Origin: Symbiodinium natans
Lineage: Eukaryota > Sar > Dinophyceae > Suessiales > Symbiodiniaceae
DNA length: 64,000 nt
Direction of reading: 5' to 3'
NCBI GenBank assembly: GCA_905221605.1
Contig: CAJNDS010002235.1
Location: 1,353,375-1,417,374, forward strand
Shown here: positions 19,217 to 30,054 of the stretch, piece after piece
How positions within the stretch are numbered: position 1 is the first letter of the stretch
Layout: every line of letters starts with the position of its first letter
Notes under the pieces: generated by a model
The model's database searches: none
What the model was told of the DNA's origin: nothing
The model's input: the letters and a program-made list of their open reading frames with translations, nothing else
Position numbers and translations under genes: made by a program

Positions 19217-20941
19217 GTTTAGGGTTTAGGGTTTAGGGTTTAGGGTTTAGGGTTTAGGGTTTAGGGTTTAGGGTTTAGGGCTAGGGTTTAGGGTTTAGGG
19301 TTTCGGGTTCATGGTTCAGGGTGTAGGGACATGGGTCTTAATTTGGGCTTAGCGCTTAGGGCTTGGGTCTTAGGGCTTAGGGCTTAGGAGCCTAATAGCT
19401 TGTAAGTCGTTTTTTGACCTTAAACCCTCAACGCGAATGGACCAAGGCTTGCGAGTTCTCTGAACACCCTAAATCCTAAAATCTTCAGTCGGCCAGTGTG
19501 CCGCCGCAAGCCCGAAACCCCCAAAGCCTAAACCTGAGCCAAAACCTTCAAAACCTTAACTCAACTCTGAATGGTGCAGCCCTCTGGCCCCTAAACCCTA
19601 CATAACCCTTTGGGGGTTCGGGTTTCGGGTTGAGGTGGTTTCGGAATTAGGGTATATGGCTAAAGCAGAGACCCGTTTAAAGCTTCAAACCTTAAGCAAC
19701 AAACTAGAACCCTGACCCTCAAATCCTAAACCCTCAACCCTAAACCTTAAACCCTAAATGTCGGGTCGGCCCTCTCTTCGGACACCCGTCCTCAGCTCAG
19801 CTTTCCCCAGCCTCGCGACGCGCCGTCGGGGGCGAAAAAGTCGGTGCATGCAAGATTTGGGGGTCCTGTAAGGCTTTAGGGTTTAGGTTTGTTGAGGGCT
19901 TGAGGTTTTGCACCCCCCACCCCCCTTGGAAGCTCACACCTGCATCGGGTTCAGCGTTTACTGCCACCCCTAAAGGTATGTGAAGGCATCAGCGGTTTAC
20001 AAGGAACGCCTCAGCCCTAACCCTGGCCCTACCCCCTAAACCCTGAACCCTGAACCCTAAACCCGTATCTGGGTGCCCACACTTCGAGCCCAACCTTGGG
20101 GTCAGATAACCCATACTATATACTACACTTCCCACCTAGGGTATGTGAGCCACAAGCCCTTTTAGGGTTCATGTGGTCCCCAACCTAGGGTTTAGGATTT
20201 AGGGTTTAGGGTTTAGGGTTTATAGTGTTTTGGGAGATCGCTGTCCGCTTCCCGCTCGGCTCAAGATGTGCCGAGCAAGACGCTCGGCCGTTATTAATCG
20301 TTTGAAGACCACTTGCCGAGTTTGGGGTTTAGGGTTTAGGGTTTAGGGCTACCGAAACTACGCATAGCGCCCGGAGAGCTGGCAGTTTCGTGTGGCAACA
20401 GGGTCCAAGGGCCTCAACCCTACTGAGCCCAGCGCCCTGAAGGGAAGTGACTGCATGGAGCTCCCGGCCCCCAAGCAAGACGCCACCACACTGGATTGCG
20501 TTGTGGGGTTGAAAGCCCAGCAACAATGTTGAAACCCACCCAAAAAAAAGCTCAACAGGAGGGGCGCCCGTACATCTCCCGAAATAGGGAACTGTAGCAC
20601 GCCACTCTCATTGCCTGTAGGTAAACCCCCTGGTTTTCCAGAGTCCGCGTTCCCCTTCGCGCTGCCCTTGACTCTTGCGGAGGCAGGACACTGATTTTGA
20701 AAAAAAAACCGAAGCCCTAAACCGCCCTCAAACCCTAAACCCGAAGCCCTCAACCCTAAACCCTAAACCTTCAACCCTAGACCCCAAACCCTAATTCAAC
20801 CCTAAACCCGAAACCCCGAAATGTTCCTTCAACAAAAACCTAAATGAACCCTAAATCTTCTTTAAAAAACCTAAATGAAACCTAAATTTAAACCCGAAGC
20901 AAGCCCTAATTGAAACCTAAGTACGCCCGAAATTCTGCCAG
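19217..20941. repeat. intronic stretch, telomeric variants
   Basis: Alternating G-strand and C-strand arrays with unique spacers. A possible coding island near 19800-19855 (PRDAPSGAKKSVHARF after ccccag) and one near 20225-20315 lack clear boundaries. The minus-strand frames at 20329-20753 have no domain I recognise. Confidence 0.6.
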
Positions 20942-21008
20942 GCCACCATGGGGAACTCCTCCGTCACTGCCAAGGCACGCCCGTCGCGGAGGAAGGGAGG
21001 GAGTGGGA
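20942..21008 (+). CDS. putative exon (MGNSSVTAKARPSRR)
   Basis: Follows acceptor ctgccag, reads ATMGNSSVTAKARPSRRKGG and ends at donor gttaggc. The ATG context (gccaccatgg) would also suit an initiation exon. Product not recognised. Confidence 0.55.
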
Positions 21009-21012
21009 GTTA

Positions 21013-21201
<189 letters not shown>

Positions 21202-21697
21202 TTATAACGGTTAGGGCTTAGGGCTTTGGGCTATGAACCCTCTTGAACTGAACGGAGACCTCTCTAGGGCCTTCGGGCTTTTCGGGTTTAGGGTTCAGGG
21301 TTTTGGGTTTTGGGTTCAGGGTGTGTAGGGTTTAACTCCAATCGCTAGACAGAGGCCTGCGCCAGGCAAGACGAACAGCTAGCCCTAAACCCCAAGCCCT
21401 AAACCCTAAACCCTAAACCCTTGAGCCAGTCGATCCTGGACCCACAAAACCCTCACGCCCGAATGCCCGAAACCCCTAAGCCCTGACAGCCCAAACCCTA
21501 CGGCCGAACACCTCAACCCCAAACCCTAAACCCTAAACTGTGAGCCCTAAACCCTAAACCCTAAAGCCTTGTGAAAACCCTAAACCCTAAACCCTAAACT
21601 CTAAACCCTAAACCCTAAACCCTAAACCCTAAACCCTAAACCCTAAACCTAAACCCTGAACCCTGAACCCTAAACCCTAAACCCTCAAGCTCAGCAG

Positions 21698-21776
21698 GGC
21701 CTGGAAGCGCTGTGCTGCAACTCCCTGGAGGGGGAGGGGCCGGGAGCCCTGCAGCTTTTCTGGGCCTTGTTGGGGG
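21698..21776 (+). CDS. putative exon (ALCCNSLEGEGPGALQ)
   Basis: Follows acceptor ctcagcag and ends at gtttaggg. Reads GLEALCCNSLEGEGPGALQL then FWALLG. Preceded by about 140 bp of CCCTAAA and followed by about 85 bp of TTTAGGG. Resembles a helical-repeat segment; not identified. Confidence 0.65.
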
Positions 21777-22087
21777 GTTTAGGGTTTAGGGTTTAGGGTT
21801 TAGGGTTTAGGGTTTAGGGTTTAGGGTTAGGGTTTAGGGTTTAGGGTTTAGGGTTTAGGGTGCCCTGGGGATTTTCTGGGACTTGAGAAGGGCTTTCAGG
21901 GTGTCGGGTCCAGGGAGTCGGGTTTAGGGTTTAGGGGTTTAGGGTTTAGGGTTTAGAGTTAGGGGTTTAGGGTTGACGGTTTAGGGTCTAGGGCTGTTGG
22001 TGGCTTAGGGAGTTGAAGTAGCTTAAAATGGCTTAGGGACTTTGAGGGTTTAGGGACTTTGGGGGTTTGGGATTTGATCTTAAGGGG

Positions 22088-22190
22088 TTCAAATAATATA
22101 GCTGTACTTATAACCCACTTGTATGCCCGGACATAATATGGTTATAAGTGCAGTTATAATTGGTTGCTAAGTACCATGAACCTTCAAGTG
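22088..22190. mobile_element. fold-back element family 1, partial
   Basis: Contains gtacttataacccactt, ggttataagtgcagttataattgg and the right end gtaccatgaaccttcaagt. The left end is missing or diverged. Confidence 0.6.
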
Positions 22191-22877
22191 GGGGTTTAGG
22201 ATTTGATGTTAAGGGGTTCAGCATGTTTCAGGATTTAGGGTAATGGGGTCTAGGGTTTCGGGAACCATGTTTGCAGCTCTTTGCAGTTCCTCTTCAGAGG
22301 GGCATTTAGGGAAAAGTGCGACCTAGTTCGGGGTCATACTCTACCAGAAGCACCCCCCTAAACCTGTAAACCCGCAAGCGCCTACTTCCAAATCGCTGAA
22401 CAGCTAAACTTCTAAACCACTTAGAAGCCTTAACCCCCCCAAAAAACAAATAATGAAAAAATGAAATAAGATAAATGACCTTTACCCCTGCCCCCCGCAA
22501 ACCTGAAGCCCCTGAGTTTTTTATTGTTGAAAACGTGGCTCTTCTAAATTTAAGTGTACTTTTTTGGAGGGTTCCTATCATGAGCATGATGGCATGTTGG
22601 TGTATAGAGGGCTCTTTTTATGAGATACGCCCAGATGATTTACGGGCCATGGCCCGGATTTTTTGAGCTTCGGCGCTGAGTTTGTTTGGGTTCAGTTTTA
22701 GGATTCAGGGTTTTGGGGACACTATGACATGCACACTTCTTCTTCAACACCAAAGGTTATCCTGAACCCTAAGCCCTAAACCCTAAACCCTGAACCCGAA
22801 ACCCTAAACCCTACACCCTGAACCCTGAACCCTAAACCCTAAACCCTAAAAGCCCTAAACCCTTCTCCGCCCTGCAG

Positions 22878-22911
22878 GCAGGAAGATATGATCAGCCCGG
22901 ATCTCGCGCAG
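22878..22911 (+). CDS. putative 34-nt exon (AGRYDQPGSRA)
   Basis: Clean microexon between acceptor cctgcag and donor gtgcct, phase 0 to 1, coding AGRYDQPGSRA. The phase fits the island at 23531. C-strand repeat upstream and G-strand downstream. Confidence 0.55.
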
Positions 22912-23270
22912 GTGCCTAGGTTTAGGGGTTTAGGGCTTAGGGTGGTTCAGGGTTTAGGGTTGGGAGTTGAGTCAGGGTTTGGGGTTTGAGGTAGAAGTTG
23001 GTTTAGCGATACTTCTGATCGTTGCAACGTTATTTGGGAGTACTTGTAGCTGAGCGGCGTCTGTCCAACGTGTTCTGTCACTTTTTGTTGGGCGTGTGGG
23101 GGTATGTGGGGGGGGGAGGGGGGGTTGGTTGCTGCAAACGTGCTGCCAGCTTTGAATGCGGACACGCCGCTCAGCTGTTCTGAGCAGACAACGAACGCCT
23201 GGGGACATCCTGAACCCTAAACCCTAAACCCTAAACCCTAAACCCTAAACCCTAAACCCTAAACCCTAAG

Positions 23271-23389
23271 CCTGCGTTGTAGGGCTGACTTGAAAGGAAA
23301 TCATCGCTGGAGGGCCAGCTGGAGAGCTCAACCCTTCTCCCGGAGCTTGGACACTGGAAACCCGAAGCCCTAAACCCCGAAACCCCTGA
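23271..23389 (-). repeat. 119-bp inverted duplication, copy 1
   Basis: Reverse complement of 32072-32190 with about three differences over 119 bp, including the adjoining telomeric units. The unique core may itself be an exon on the minus strand here (see 32072). Confidence 0.85.
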
Positions 23390-23530
23390 ACCATAAGCCC
23401 TAAACCCTAAACCCTAAACCCTAAACCCTAAACCCTAAACCCTAAACCCTAAACCCTAAACCCTAAACGGAACTGACATCCACGATGGACGAACTTGGGC
23501 TTGGACCTTGGAGTTGAGTGGCCGGTCCAG

Positions 23531-23576
23531 ACGAGCCCACACCAAGCTTTGCGGACAAGTGTGTGCCGATGAACGG
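23531..23576 (+). CDS. putative exon (EPTPSFADKCVPMN)
   Basis: Follows acceptor ggtccag and ends at gtttaggg. In the phase left by the 22878 exon it reads DEPTPSFADKCVPMN. Flanked by CCCTAAA upstream and a 90-bp TTTAGGG array downstream. Confidence 0.55.
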
Positions 23577-23702
23577 GTTTAGGGTTTAGGGTTTAGGGTT
23601 TAGGGTTTAGGGTTTAGGGTTTAGGGTTTAGGGTTTAGGGTTTAGGGTTTAGGGTTTAGGGTTTAGGGCTTATGGTACACGATGCCCCGAATGTACTACA
23701 AG

Positions 23703-23769
23703 GAGGTTCTGCATTCTTTCCATCCAGGCGCGGTCGTGTCTGGCACAGACATGGACGGCAACTTCGCCA
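23703..23769 (+). CDS. putative exon (EVLHSFHPGAVVSGTD)
   Basis: Between acceptor ctacaag and the near-perfect donor gtgagt. 22 codons plus one base: EVLHSFHPGAVVSGTDMDGN. Its end phase matches the 24594 exon. First of a run of seven phase-compatible exons. Confidence 0.65.
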
Positions 23770-24120
23770 GTGAGTCCGTCCTCCAGCAGGTCCCTTATGT
23801 CGATGATGCGGGAAATGTCAAATCAGCCCAAGTCCATTGCCGCTCATGCTGGTGATGGGAGGGAGGGGCTAGCAGGAACTTGTAGATCTGACCTTTCGTG
23901 CTGCATGGGTAATCGAAATTGTCAATCAACCCCAGCATCTTTATCCTTTTAATTAATGCCCCAAAACAGGCCCATGCAGTGGAAGCCCAAAATCCTGAGA
24001 CCTCAATCCTAAAACCTGCAGTTCCAATTCTTTGAACTCTCAGTCCAAGCCCAACATCCTTAAACCTCACTTTAGGAGAGCATGCACAGCATGCGGCCCT
24101 AAACCCTTAAAGGGTTTAAG

Positions 24121-24221
24121 TTGGGATGTTCTCCTTTATACTAACGGTGCTTAATAGGGATTATAGTACCCCCTATTATCACCCCTATTGAGGACTGCTA
24201 GTATAGGGGGGAACATCCCAA
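24121..24221. mobile_element. fold-back MITE-like element, family 2
   Basis: 101 bp with inverted ends ttgggatgttctccttta and reverse-complementary gaacatcccaa, and a partly self-complementary interior (cctattgagga, ccttaatagggat). Related copies at 42424 and 44584; a solo end at about 49164. Confidence 0.75.
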
Positions 24222-24593
24222 GGTTTAGGGTTTAAAGTTCAGCTCTTAGAGCTTTAGGGTTTTTTGGGCTTACCAACCTCTACCTACACCCTAAACCCTA
24301 AGAGGTCTACTTGTTATGACGTCAGCAAAAATTGGCCCTTTTTTTGCTCAGAGGTGTCCTTATCGCTTTAGGGTGGCAAAAAATTGCGGGGATCAGAATT
24401 TTCATCATTTCCCCTGTTGTCTTTATGGAGCAAAGTACTGGTTTAGGAGTTCAGGGATTCAGGTGCTTAGGTAGGGCCTGGGGGCTAGAGGTTTGGGGTT
24501 TAGGGTGTATGGGGTTGACGCGGGTAGTATAGGGGCCTGTTTGCCCCCGATGTAGAGATCTGGCCATCCACCTAGGGTCTAGGGAATCGCCAG

Positions 24594-24667
24594 ACATCGG
24601 CCAGGCGCTTTTCATGCACGAGGTGCCTGTGCATGTGAACGCAACCATGGAAGAAGAAGTGGGGCAG
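24594..24667 (+). CDS. putative exon (FMHEVPVHVNATMEEE)
   Basis: Follows acceptor tcgccag and ends at a GC donor (gcagcc). Two bases then 24 codons: IGQALFMHEVPVHVNATMEE. Phase joins the previous and following exons. Confidence 0.65.
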
Positions 24668-25071
24668 GCAGCCTGCGCGAAGCAAGCCCAAACCCTGTCA
24701 ACCCAGACCCCAAACCCGACAAAAACGTGCGGGTTTAGGGCGGTTTAGGGTTTAGGGTTTAGGGCTTCGGGTTCAGGGCTTATGTCTTAGGGTTGGGTTG
24801 GAGGATTTAGGGTCCTCGAACCTCTATAGCGTTCAGGGGCCTTAGGATACGGGTCCTGAAGCTTAGAGTATCCAAACGAGCAAACCACAGCACATATAAG
24901 TTTCGGGGGGTCTTGGGGTTCAGGGTTCAGGGTGTAGGGTTTTCAGGCCCTACGCCCTAAACTCTACACCCCATTTGGGGTTTAGGGCTTCCGGGCTTCT
25001 TGTTCGGTGGGCTTGTCGGTCACTGCCTTGAGCGGTAAGAAAATCGGACCCACGGTGGGCCCATATTCCTC

Positions 25072-25105
<34 letters not shown>

Positions 25106-25769
25106 TAGGGTGTAGGGTTTAGGGCTTGGAGGGTTTAGGGGTTTAGGGTAGAGGGCTTTGGTTCATGTACCAAACCCCTTTACAAACAACGGTATCTCTT
25201 GTCATGCCTAGGTTCAGCTATAGGTGAGCCTAGTTACGTTTCCTTGAGGACTTCATGGCGACTTTTGGGCTTCCACCACCACCCCCCCCCCCCGCCAACC
25301 ATAACCTGGTACAGGGTTTAGAATGACACAAGGATTGGGGCTTGAAATTTAAGGATCAGTTCAGGTTATATTATAGGGGTTCAGGGCTTCTTGTGGTCGA
25401 GTGGCGTAGCGATCTGGGATTTCTGGGTTGCGCGCTTAGGGTTTCTAAGGACGTAAGCGTTGCTTGCGAAATTCTTCCCCCTAGGCCCTGAACCGTCAGG
25501 AGTACTCCAGGCTGCCTAATTCAACCCCTCGACGCAATCTCAGCTGTTCTTAGAACCACGTAAACACTCAACTGCCTTATCATTATCATTAACTAAGTGG
25601 GATGAGAAGATCACTTCCCTTCCAGGGTTCATTTGGTCCCCAAGGATCGTGTTGGGGGTTTACCCTTTTGCGTTCGGCGTGGAGGGGAGCCTGCTGAAGC
25701 CATGCATGCGAACACTAAACCCGAAACCCTGAACCCTGAACCCTAAACCCTAAACCCTGCTTTTGGGAG

Positions 25770-25832
25770 GCTGTGGCCAGCCTGAAGGAGAGTAAACCCC
25801 GGACCCTGGCCGATGAGGACGGGCTGCATAGG
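25770..25832 (+). CDS. putative 63-nt exon (SLKESKPRTLADEDG)
   Basis: 21 codons, phase 0 to 0, between acceptor tgggag and donor gttcggg: AVASLKESKPRTLADEDGLH. CCCTAAA upstream and TTTAGGG downstream. Confidence 0.65.
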
Positions 25833-26085
25833 GTTCGGGGTTTAGGGTCTAGGGTCTAGGGTCTAGGGTTTAGGGTCTCTTTAAGTAGAGTTTCTGTTTC
25901 ATAGGGGCGTTCTATTCTATTCGGGATTAGGGAGGGGCTGCATAGGTTTCGGTTTTAGAAATCAGGCTTCAGATTATTTGGGGGGTTTACGATATTCGGG
26001 GTACCTTATTATTGGAGCCCAGGGAATCCCACTATTTGGGGTCTTTATTAGGGGTCCCTTATTGGTGTTTGAAATCAGGCTTCAG

Positions 26086-26139
26086 GACGCCCAGTCGTAC
26101 TGTGAGCAACACAACCCTGACTGTTGTTTCGCCCTGGGA
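26086..26139 (+). CDS. putative 54-nt exon (SYCEQHNPDCCFALG)
   Basis: 18 codons, phase 0 to 0, between acceptor cttcag and donor gtgtag: DAQSYCEQHNPDCCFALG. The Cys/His content may reflect metal binding. TTTAGGG array downstream. Confidence 0.65.
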
Positions 26140-26435
26140 GTGTAGTGTTGAGGGTTTAGGGTTTAGGGTTTAGGGTTTAGGGTTTAGGGCTTAGGGTTTA
26201 GGATTTAGGGTTTAGGGTTTAGGGGCTTCTGTTTTCAACTTCTGAGCCTCACGCGCATGAGGGCGAAACCTCAAGCAAGGCAGGCCTAACATCTTAACGC
26301 CCATGTAAGGATGGCTACCATACCGTAAAAACCCACAACAAAGATCTAAAAGGCCGCACAAGACAAAGGGCTACTGTAAACCCTCAACATCCTAAACCAC
26401 CTTAACCCCTAAACCCTCCCCCATTTCCCGCGCTA

Positions 26436-26547
26436 AACCCTAAACCCTAAACCCTAAACCCTAAACCCTAAACCCTAAACCCTAAACCCTAAACCCTAAA
26501 CCCTAAACCCTAAACCCTAAACCCTAAACCCTAAACCCTAAACCCAC
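26436..26547 (-). repeat. clean CCCTAAA array, 16 units
   Basis: Sixteen uninterrupted 7-mers. Together with the TTTAGGG array at 26152-26222 it forms inverted ends of the putative intron 26140-26575. Confidence 0.97.
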
Positions 26548-26575
26548 CCTACGGATAAACAAAAATGCCATGCAG

Positions 26576-26645
26576 GACGACCGCGGTCGCCGGCAGCTCC
26601 TCACTGCAGTGCCCGCGCTCAGTGTGTTTCATTTGCTAGTGCAGG
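26576..26645 (+). CDS. putative exon (LLTAVPALSVFHLLV)
   Basis: Follows acceptor atgcag and ends with gcagg before gtttaggg. 23 codons plus one base: DDRGRRQLLTAVPALSVFHL. Phase-compatible with its neighbours. Confidence 0.65.
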
Positions 26646-27240
26646 GTTTAGGGTTTAGGGTTCAGGGTTGAGGGTTTAGGGTGTAGGGTTCCTGACAACA
26701 CACACGATCAGTGGTTGCTACTACATTTGGTTGACGCAGACCTGTGGTGCCGTCGTGCTGTGTGTCTTGTCGACAACTGAGTGCGCAAAGACTTCTGCCA
26801 ACAAAGCCGCGCAGATCAAGAGAGTTTGGAATGCTGGAATCCGAAGCAGTTGGCATTCTGCATATCCGAATGCACCGCTTCAGCGCGCTTTTTGGATAGG
26901 TCGTTGTTGATGTTGCTTCGGATTTGGGGGTTGATGTTGAAGTGAGCTCTTCCTCCAGCCACCGTGCACCCGAATAAACCTATCTATCAAACACAGTTGT
27001 TTCTGGGCATGTGTCGGGCTTTCTTATGTACAATCGCAGAGCGATAATCCTAACCCCTAACCCCTAAACCCTAAGCTCTAAACCCCCTAGGCCCTTAGGC
27101 TCCCATCCCCCAAGCCCGCCCAAGCGCCAGAGACCGGGCTACCCTGAGCCCTAGACCCTAGACCCTACTTGGAGGTTCAGGGTACTTCTTAACCAGGGTT
27201 CAGGGTTGCGGGTTTAGGGTTTAGGGTTGAGGGTCCACAG

Positions 27241-27384
27241 ACTTGGAGGTGCATGGTATTGATTACCCCATTCTAGCTGTACTTATAACCCACTTATAAG
27301 CCCCCTAAGAGCCCTAATATGGTTATAAGTACAGTTGTAAGTACAGTTATAATTGGGTTAGTTAAGTACCTTGAACCTCCAAGT
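27241..27384. mobile_element. fold-back family 1, nested with a broken copy
   Basis: Complete copy with ends acttggaggtgcatgg and ccttgaacctccaagta. A second left end (ctacttggaggttcagggta, about 27168) precedes it, separated by telomeric units. Confidence 0.75.
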
Positions 27385-28035
27385 AGACCCTAACCGAACT
27401 CGCGGAAGCCCTGAAACCCTATCTATCGTTCCTTTGTGAATTCTGCAGCATCTTCTCAAATAGCTAACATGTAGAAATGCGTCATGCTTCTTATGGTTCT
27501 GAAGGACGTATAGCTATACCGATATCCGCATGGAGCATCCCAGGTTCAGCACGACGACGCGCCCGTGGCCGTTGTCTCAGGGGGCGTTCCCACGCCTGTT
27601 CGGACTCAGGATTTCTCGGCCCTATAAGCCCCAAGGAGTTCTTGGGGATTTTGTTTCAATTCCTACAAGCCCTACCTTGCCCGCCATACTGCCCAACTCC
27701 CACATAAAACCTAGAGCGCTTTGGGAATACCCTAGAACCCTGAACCCAACCACCCCAAGACACCTGGGAACTCAACATCTTTGAGCTCCGGAAGCCCAAA
27801 ACACATGAGCCCCGCAAGCCTAGAAGCTCAGCGACCCCCAAGGCCTAGAAGCCTGAACCCCTCATCGATCCTAAGCCCCAGGCTAAACCCTAAACCCTAA
27901 ACCCTGGCTAAAAAAAAACGCCGAAAGCCCCGAAAAGCCCCGAGCCCCAAACCCTGATCCCTGCATCCTCATGCTTAATAACCCCTAAGCCCTAAACCCT
28001 AACACCCTAACACCCTAAACCCCAAATCGTACAGT

Positions 28036-28530
28036 TCATGTTACTGTTTTGTGCATTGGGCAGGCTAGGTGAACAGTGTTCGTTCTTGCGCCGCGCCAGT
28101 CGTTTGAATATTGATTCCCATGTTGCTTGCTGTCACAAGCCAAAATGGCCGTCAAGAGTTGACCCCTGTGTGTGGGGGTGTGCCCAGAGTCACGGGGCGT
28201 GTTGTTTGTGCACTTGTCGTGCTTGTCCTTGCTCACTTCTTGCAGCTGCAGCTGGGCGAAGCTGGGGAGGTGTTGTCCCCCAAATGCCTGCATTCGCTGT
28301 GTACAGCGCGCCGCCGGGCGGCCCCTGTGTTAGGGATCTCCAACGTACTATGGGCGAGTGTCCCATGGAGCGAGCCGCTGCACTGTGTAGGAAAACACTG
28401 CACGCGTGTGCACAGAACGTTGCTGAGGTGCTTCAGTTCGTCGCGGATGGCGTGGCTGCAGCTGAGATGGGCGAGGAGGGGGGGGGGCAAGGGGAGGGGA
28501 GGGGGGGGGGGGTTTAGGGTTAGGGTTTAG
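28036..28530 (+). other. 500-bp non-repetitive segment with long open frames
   Basis: Overlapping plus-strand frames of 159 and 139 codons and a minus frame of 85 codons coexist in GC-rich DNA. No domain is recognised and none of the frames is favoured. It ends in a poly-G run and TTTAGGG. It may be exonic, or a captured unique sequence. Confidence 0.3.
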
Positions 28531-28952
28531 GGTTTAGGGTTTAAGGGGCAATCTCAAGCAGGGCGATTGTGGGTTCAAGGTTCGGGTGCTAAATCGGATG
28601 TACGACCAAGTCTAGTTTCCAAATAGGACATGTATACAGAAAAAAATTATGTGTGTACAGACACAGATATTTGTTCAAGGTTCCTTCAAAATTTGCTCAT
28701 AGAGCTTTTGAGCTTTAGGTTTGGGAGTTAATGCTTCGGGTATTCAGGTTTCCTGTCGCTGGTGATGTTAGGCCCCCCCTTACGGTTCCCAAGCTAGCCC
28801 CTGCCCTCTTGGACCCCCTTCAGTCTTCAGAACCCTAGGCTTGCCATTATGCTTCAATTGGGGACCCTAAACCCTAAACCCTAAACCCTAAACCCTAAAC
28901 CCTAAACCCTAAACCCTAAACCCTAAACCCTAAACCCTTAGGTCCAGGGTAG

Positions 28953-29036
28953 TCAAGATCCGGCAGTTTCTGGGGGCTCCCGGGCCCTTTGCCTGCAGAC
29001 TTGTCAGAAAAGCTGCACGATCCTTCTCACGAACAG
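28953..29036 (+). CDS. putative exon (QFLGAPGPFACRLVR)
   Basis: Follows acceptor ggtag and ends at donor gtcccg. In the phase inherited from 26576 it reads VKIRQFLGAPGPFACRLVRK; another frame is also open. CCCTAAA array upstream. Confidence 0.5.
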
Positions 29037-29441
29037 GTCCCGAACAAAAACCAAACCCTTGGGTTATAGTAGGGTTTCATGACATCCGGTCTTCAACAAA
29101 AAAAGCCGAACCCGAAATCCCTAAACCCTAGATTTCAGAGCAGGGTTCAATTCAACCCCTAAAACCCTACACCCTAAAAAGCCAAAGCCTAAACCCCTCC
29201 AACAACCCTAAGCGCCTAAACCCTAAACCCGAACAAGCCAACCCTCAACCCCCGAAAACCCACAAAAACCCATAAAGCCTCTAAAAGTCAAGCCTCTAAA
29301 AACCCATTCACAAAACCACTAAGAACCATAAAAAGAAGCCACAAAATAGAATAAAAGAAAAAACCCAAACCCTGAACCCTGAACCCTAAACCCTTAACCC
29401 TAAACCCTAAACCCCCCCACAAAAGGCAACAAAAAAAGCAG

Positions 29442-29553
29442 CCACCTCCTTCGAGGCCCTGCGACTCGCCGCGGGGCGCGGGTCGGCCTCAGTCGTCCGG
29501 GAGTTGGTGGCCGCCGCTCGGCGCAAGGGGTGTGGTGGAAAGAAGGGCTTGGG
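29442..29553 (+). CDS. ankyrin-like exon (ALRLAAGRGSASVVREL)
   Basis: Follows acceptor aaagcag; with the inherited G it reads ATSFEALRLAAGRGSASVVR then ELVAAARR, which fits the helix pair of an ankyrin repeat (LxLAAxxG..xVVxxLL). Ends at gtttaggg, where a 200-bp TTTAGGG region starts. Ankyrin repeats mediate protein-protein binding. Confidence 0.65.
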
Positions 29554-29750
29554 GTTTAGGGTTTAGGGTTTAGGGTGTAGGGTGTAGGGTGTAGGATGTA
29601 GAGTGTAGGGTTTAGGGTTTAGGGTTTAGGGTTTAGGGTTTAGGGTTTAGGGTTTAGGGTTTAGGGGGTTTAGGGTTTAGGGTTTAGGGTTTAGGGTTCA
29701 GGGTTCAGGGTTTAGGGTTTAGGGTTTAGTTTAGGGTTTAGGGTTTAGGG
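29549..29750 (+). repeat. TTTAGGG array with GTGTAGGG insert
   Basis: About 200 bp of G-strand units in post-exon position, with a block of GTGTAGGG variants at 29575-29610. Confidence 0.95.
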
Positions 29751-29889
29751 GAGCGTGGCGGAAAACAGGGTTTTGGGGGGGTCTACAGTTGAGAGTGCAG
29801 AAGATTTAGTCGGTACTGGAGGGTTTAGAGGGTTTAGGGGGTTTAGAGGGTATAATAGTGGCACTGACCCTACCGGTCTTCGTGTGCTT

Positions 29890-30054
29890 AAGCCTAGCCA
29901 ACAGAACATTGTGGTGGAGCGCTGGGAGCGTTATTGTCGCAGCCCTTGCGAGATCTGTGGCAGTGGCCATTGTGGTATGAAGCTGGACAGGGTGGACCAG
30001 CCACACATTCACAGGTGCGGGGTTTGCTACAAGGCCTTCCGACAAAACCAATGA
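29890..30054 (+). CDS. possible exon with Cys/His cluster
   Basis: The frame reads RYCRSPCEICGSGHCGMKLD then HIHRCGVCYKAF to a stop, giving C-x3-C-x2-C-x4-C and H-x-H-x2-C-x2-C spacings suggestive of zinc binding. Borders are unclear and no telomeric array directly flanks it. Could be an unrelated gene fragment. Confidence 0.35.
   Translation, partial: KPSQQNIVVERWERYCRSPCEICGSGHCGMKLDRVDQPHIHRCGVCYKAFRQNQ

Larger units (their letters stand above)
26646..28952. repeat. long intron-like interval
   Basis: Holds TTTAGGG units (26646-26692), unique DNA (26700-27040), fold-back elements (27170-27384), a unique segment with degenerate C-strand repeat (27385-28030), the 28036-28530 segment and a CCCTAAA array (28863-28938). 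No exon with clear borders was found. Confidence 0.7.

Noticed and set aside
28138-28149. Relic of the dinoflagellate spliced leader (agccaaaatggc, minus strand)
   Set aside because: Only 12 bases match and the flanks diverge; chance is a sufficient explanation.
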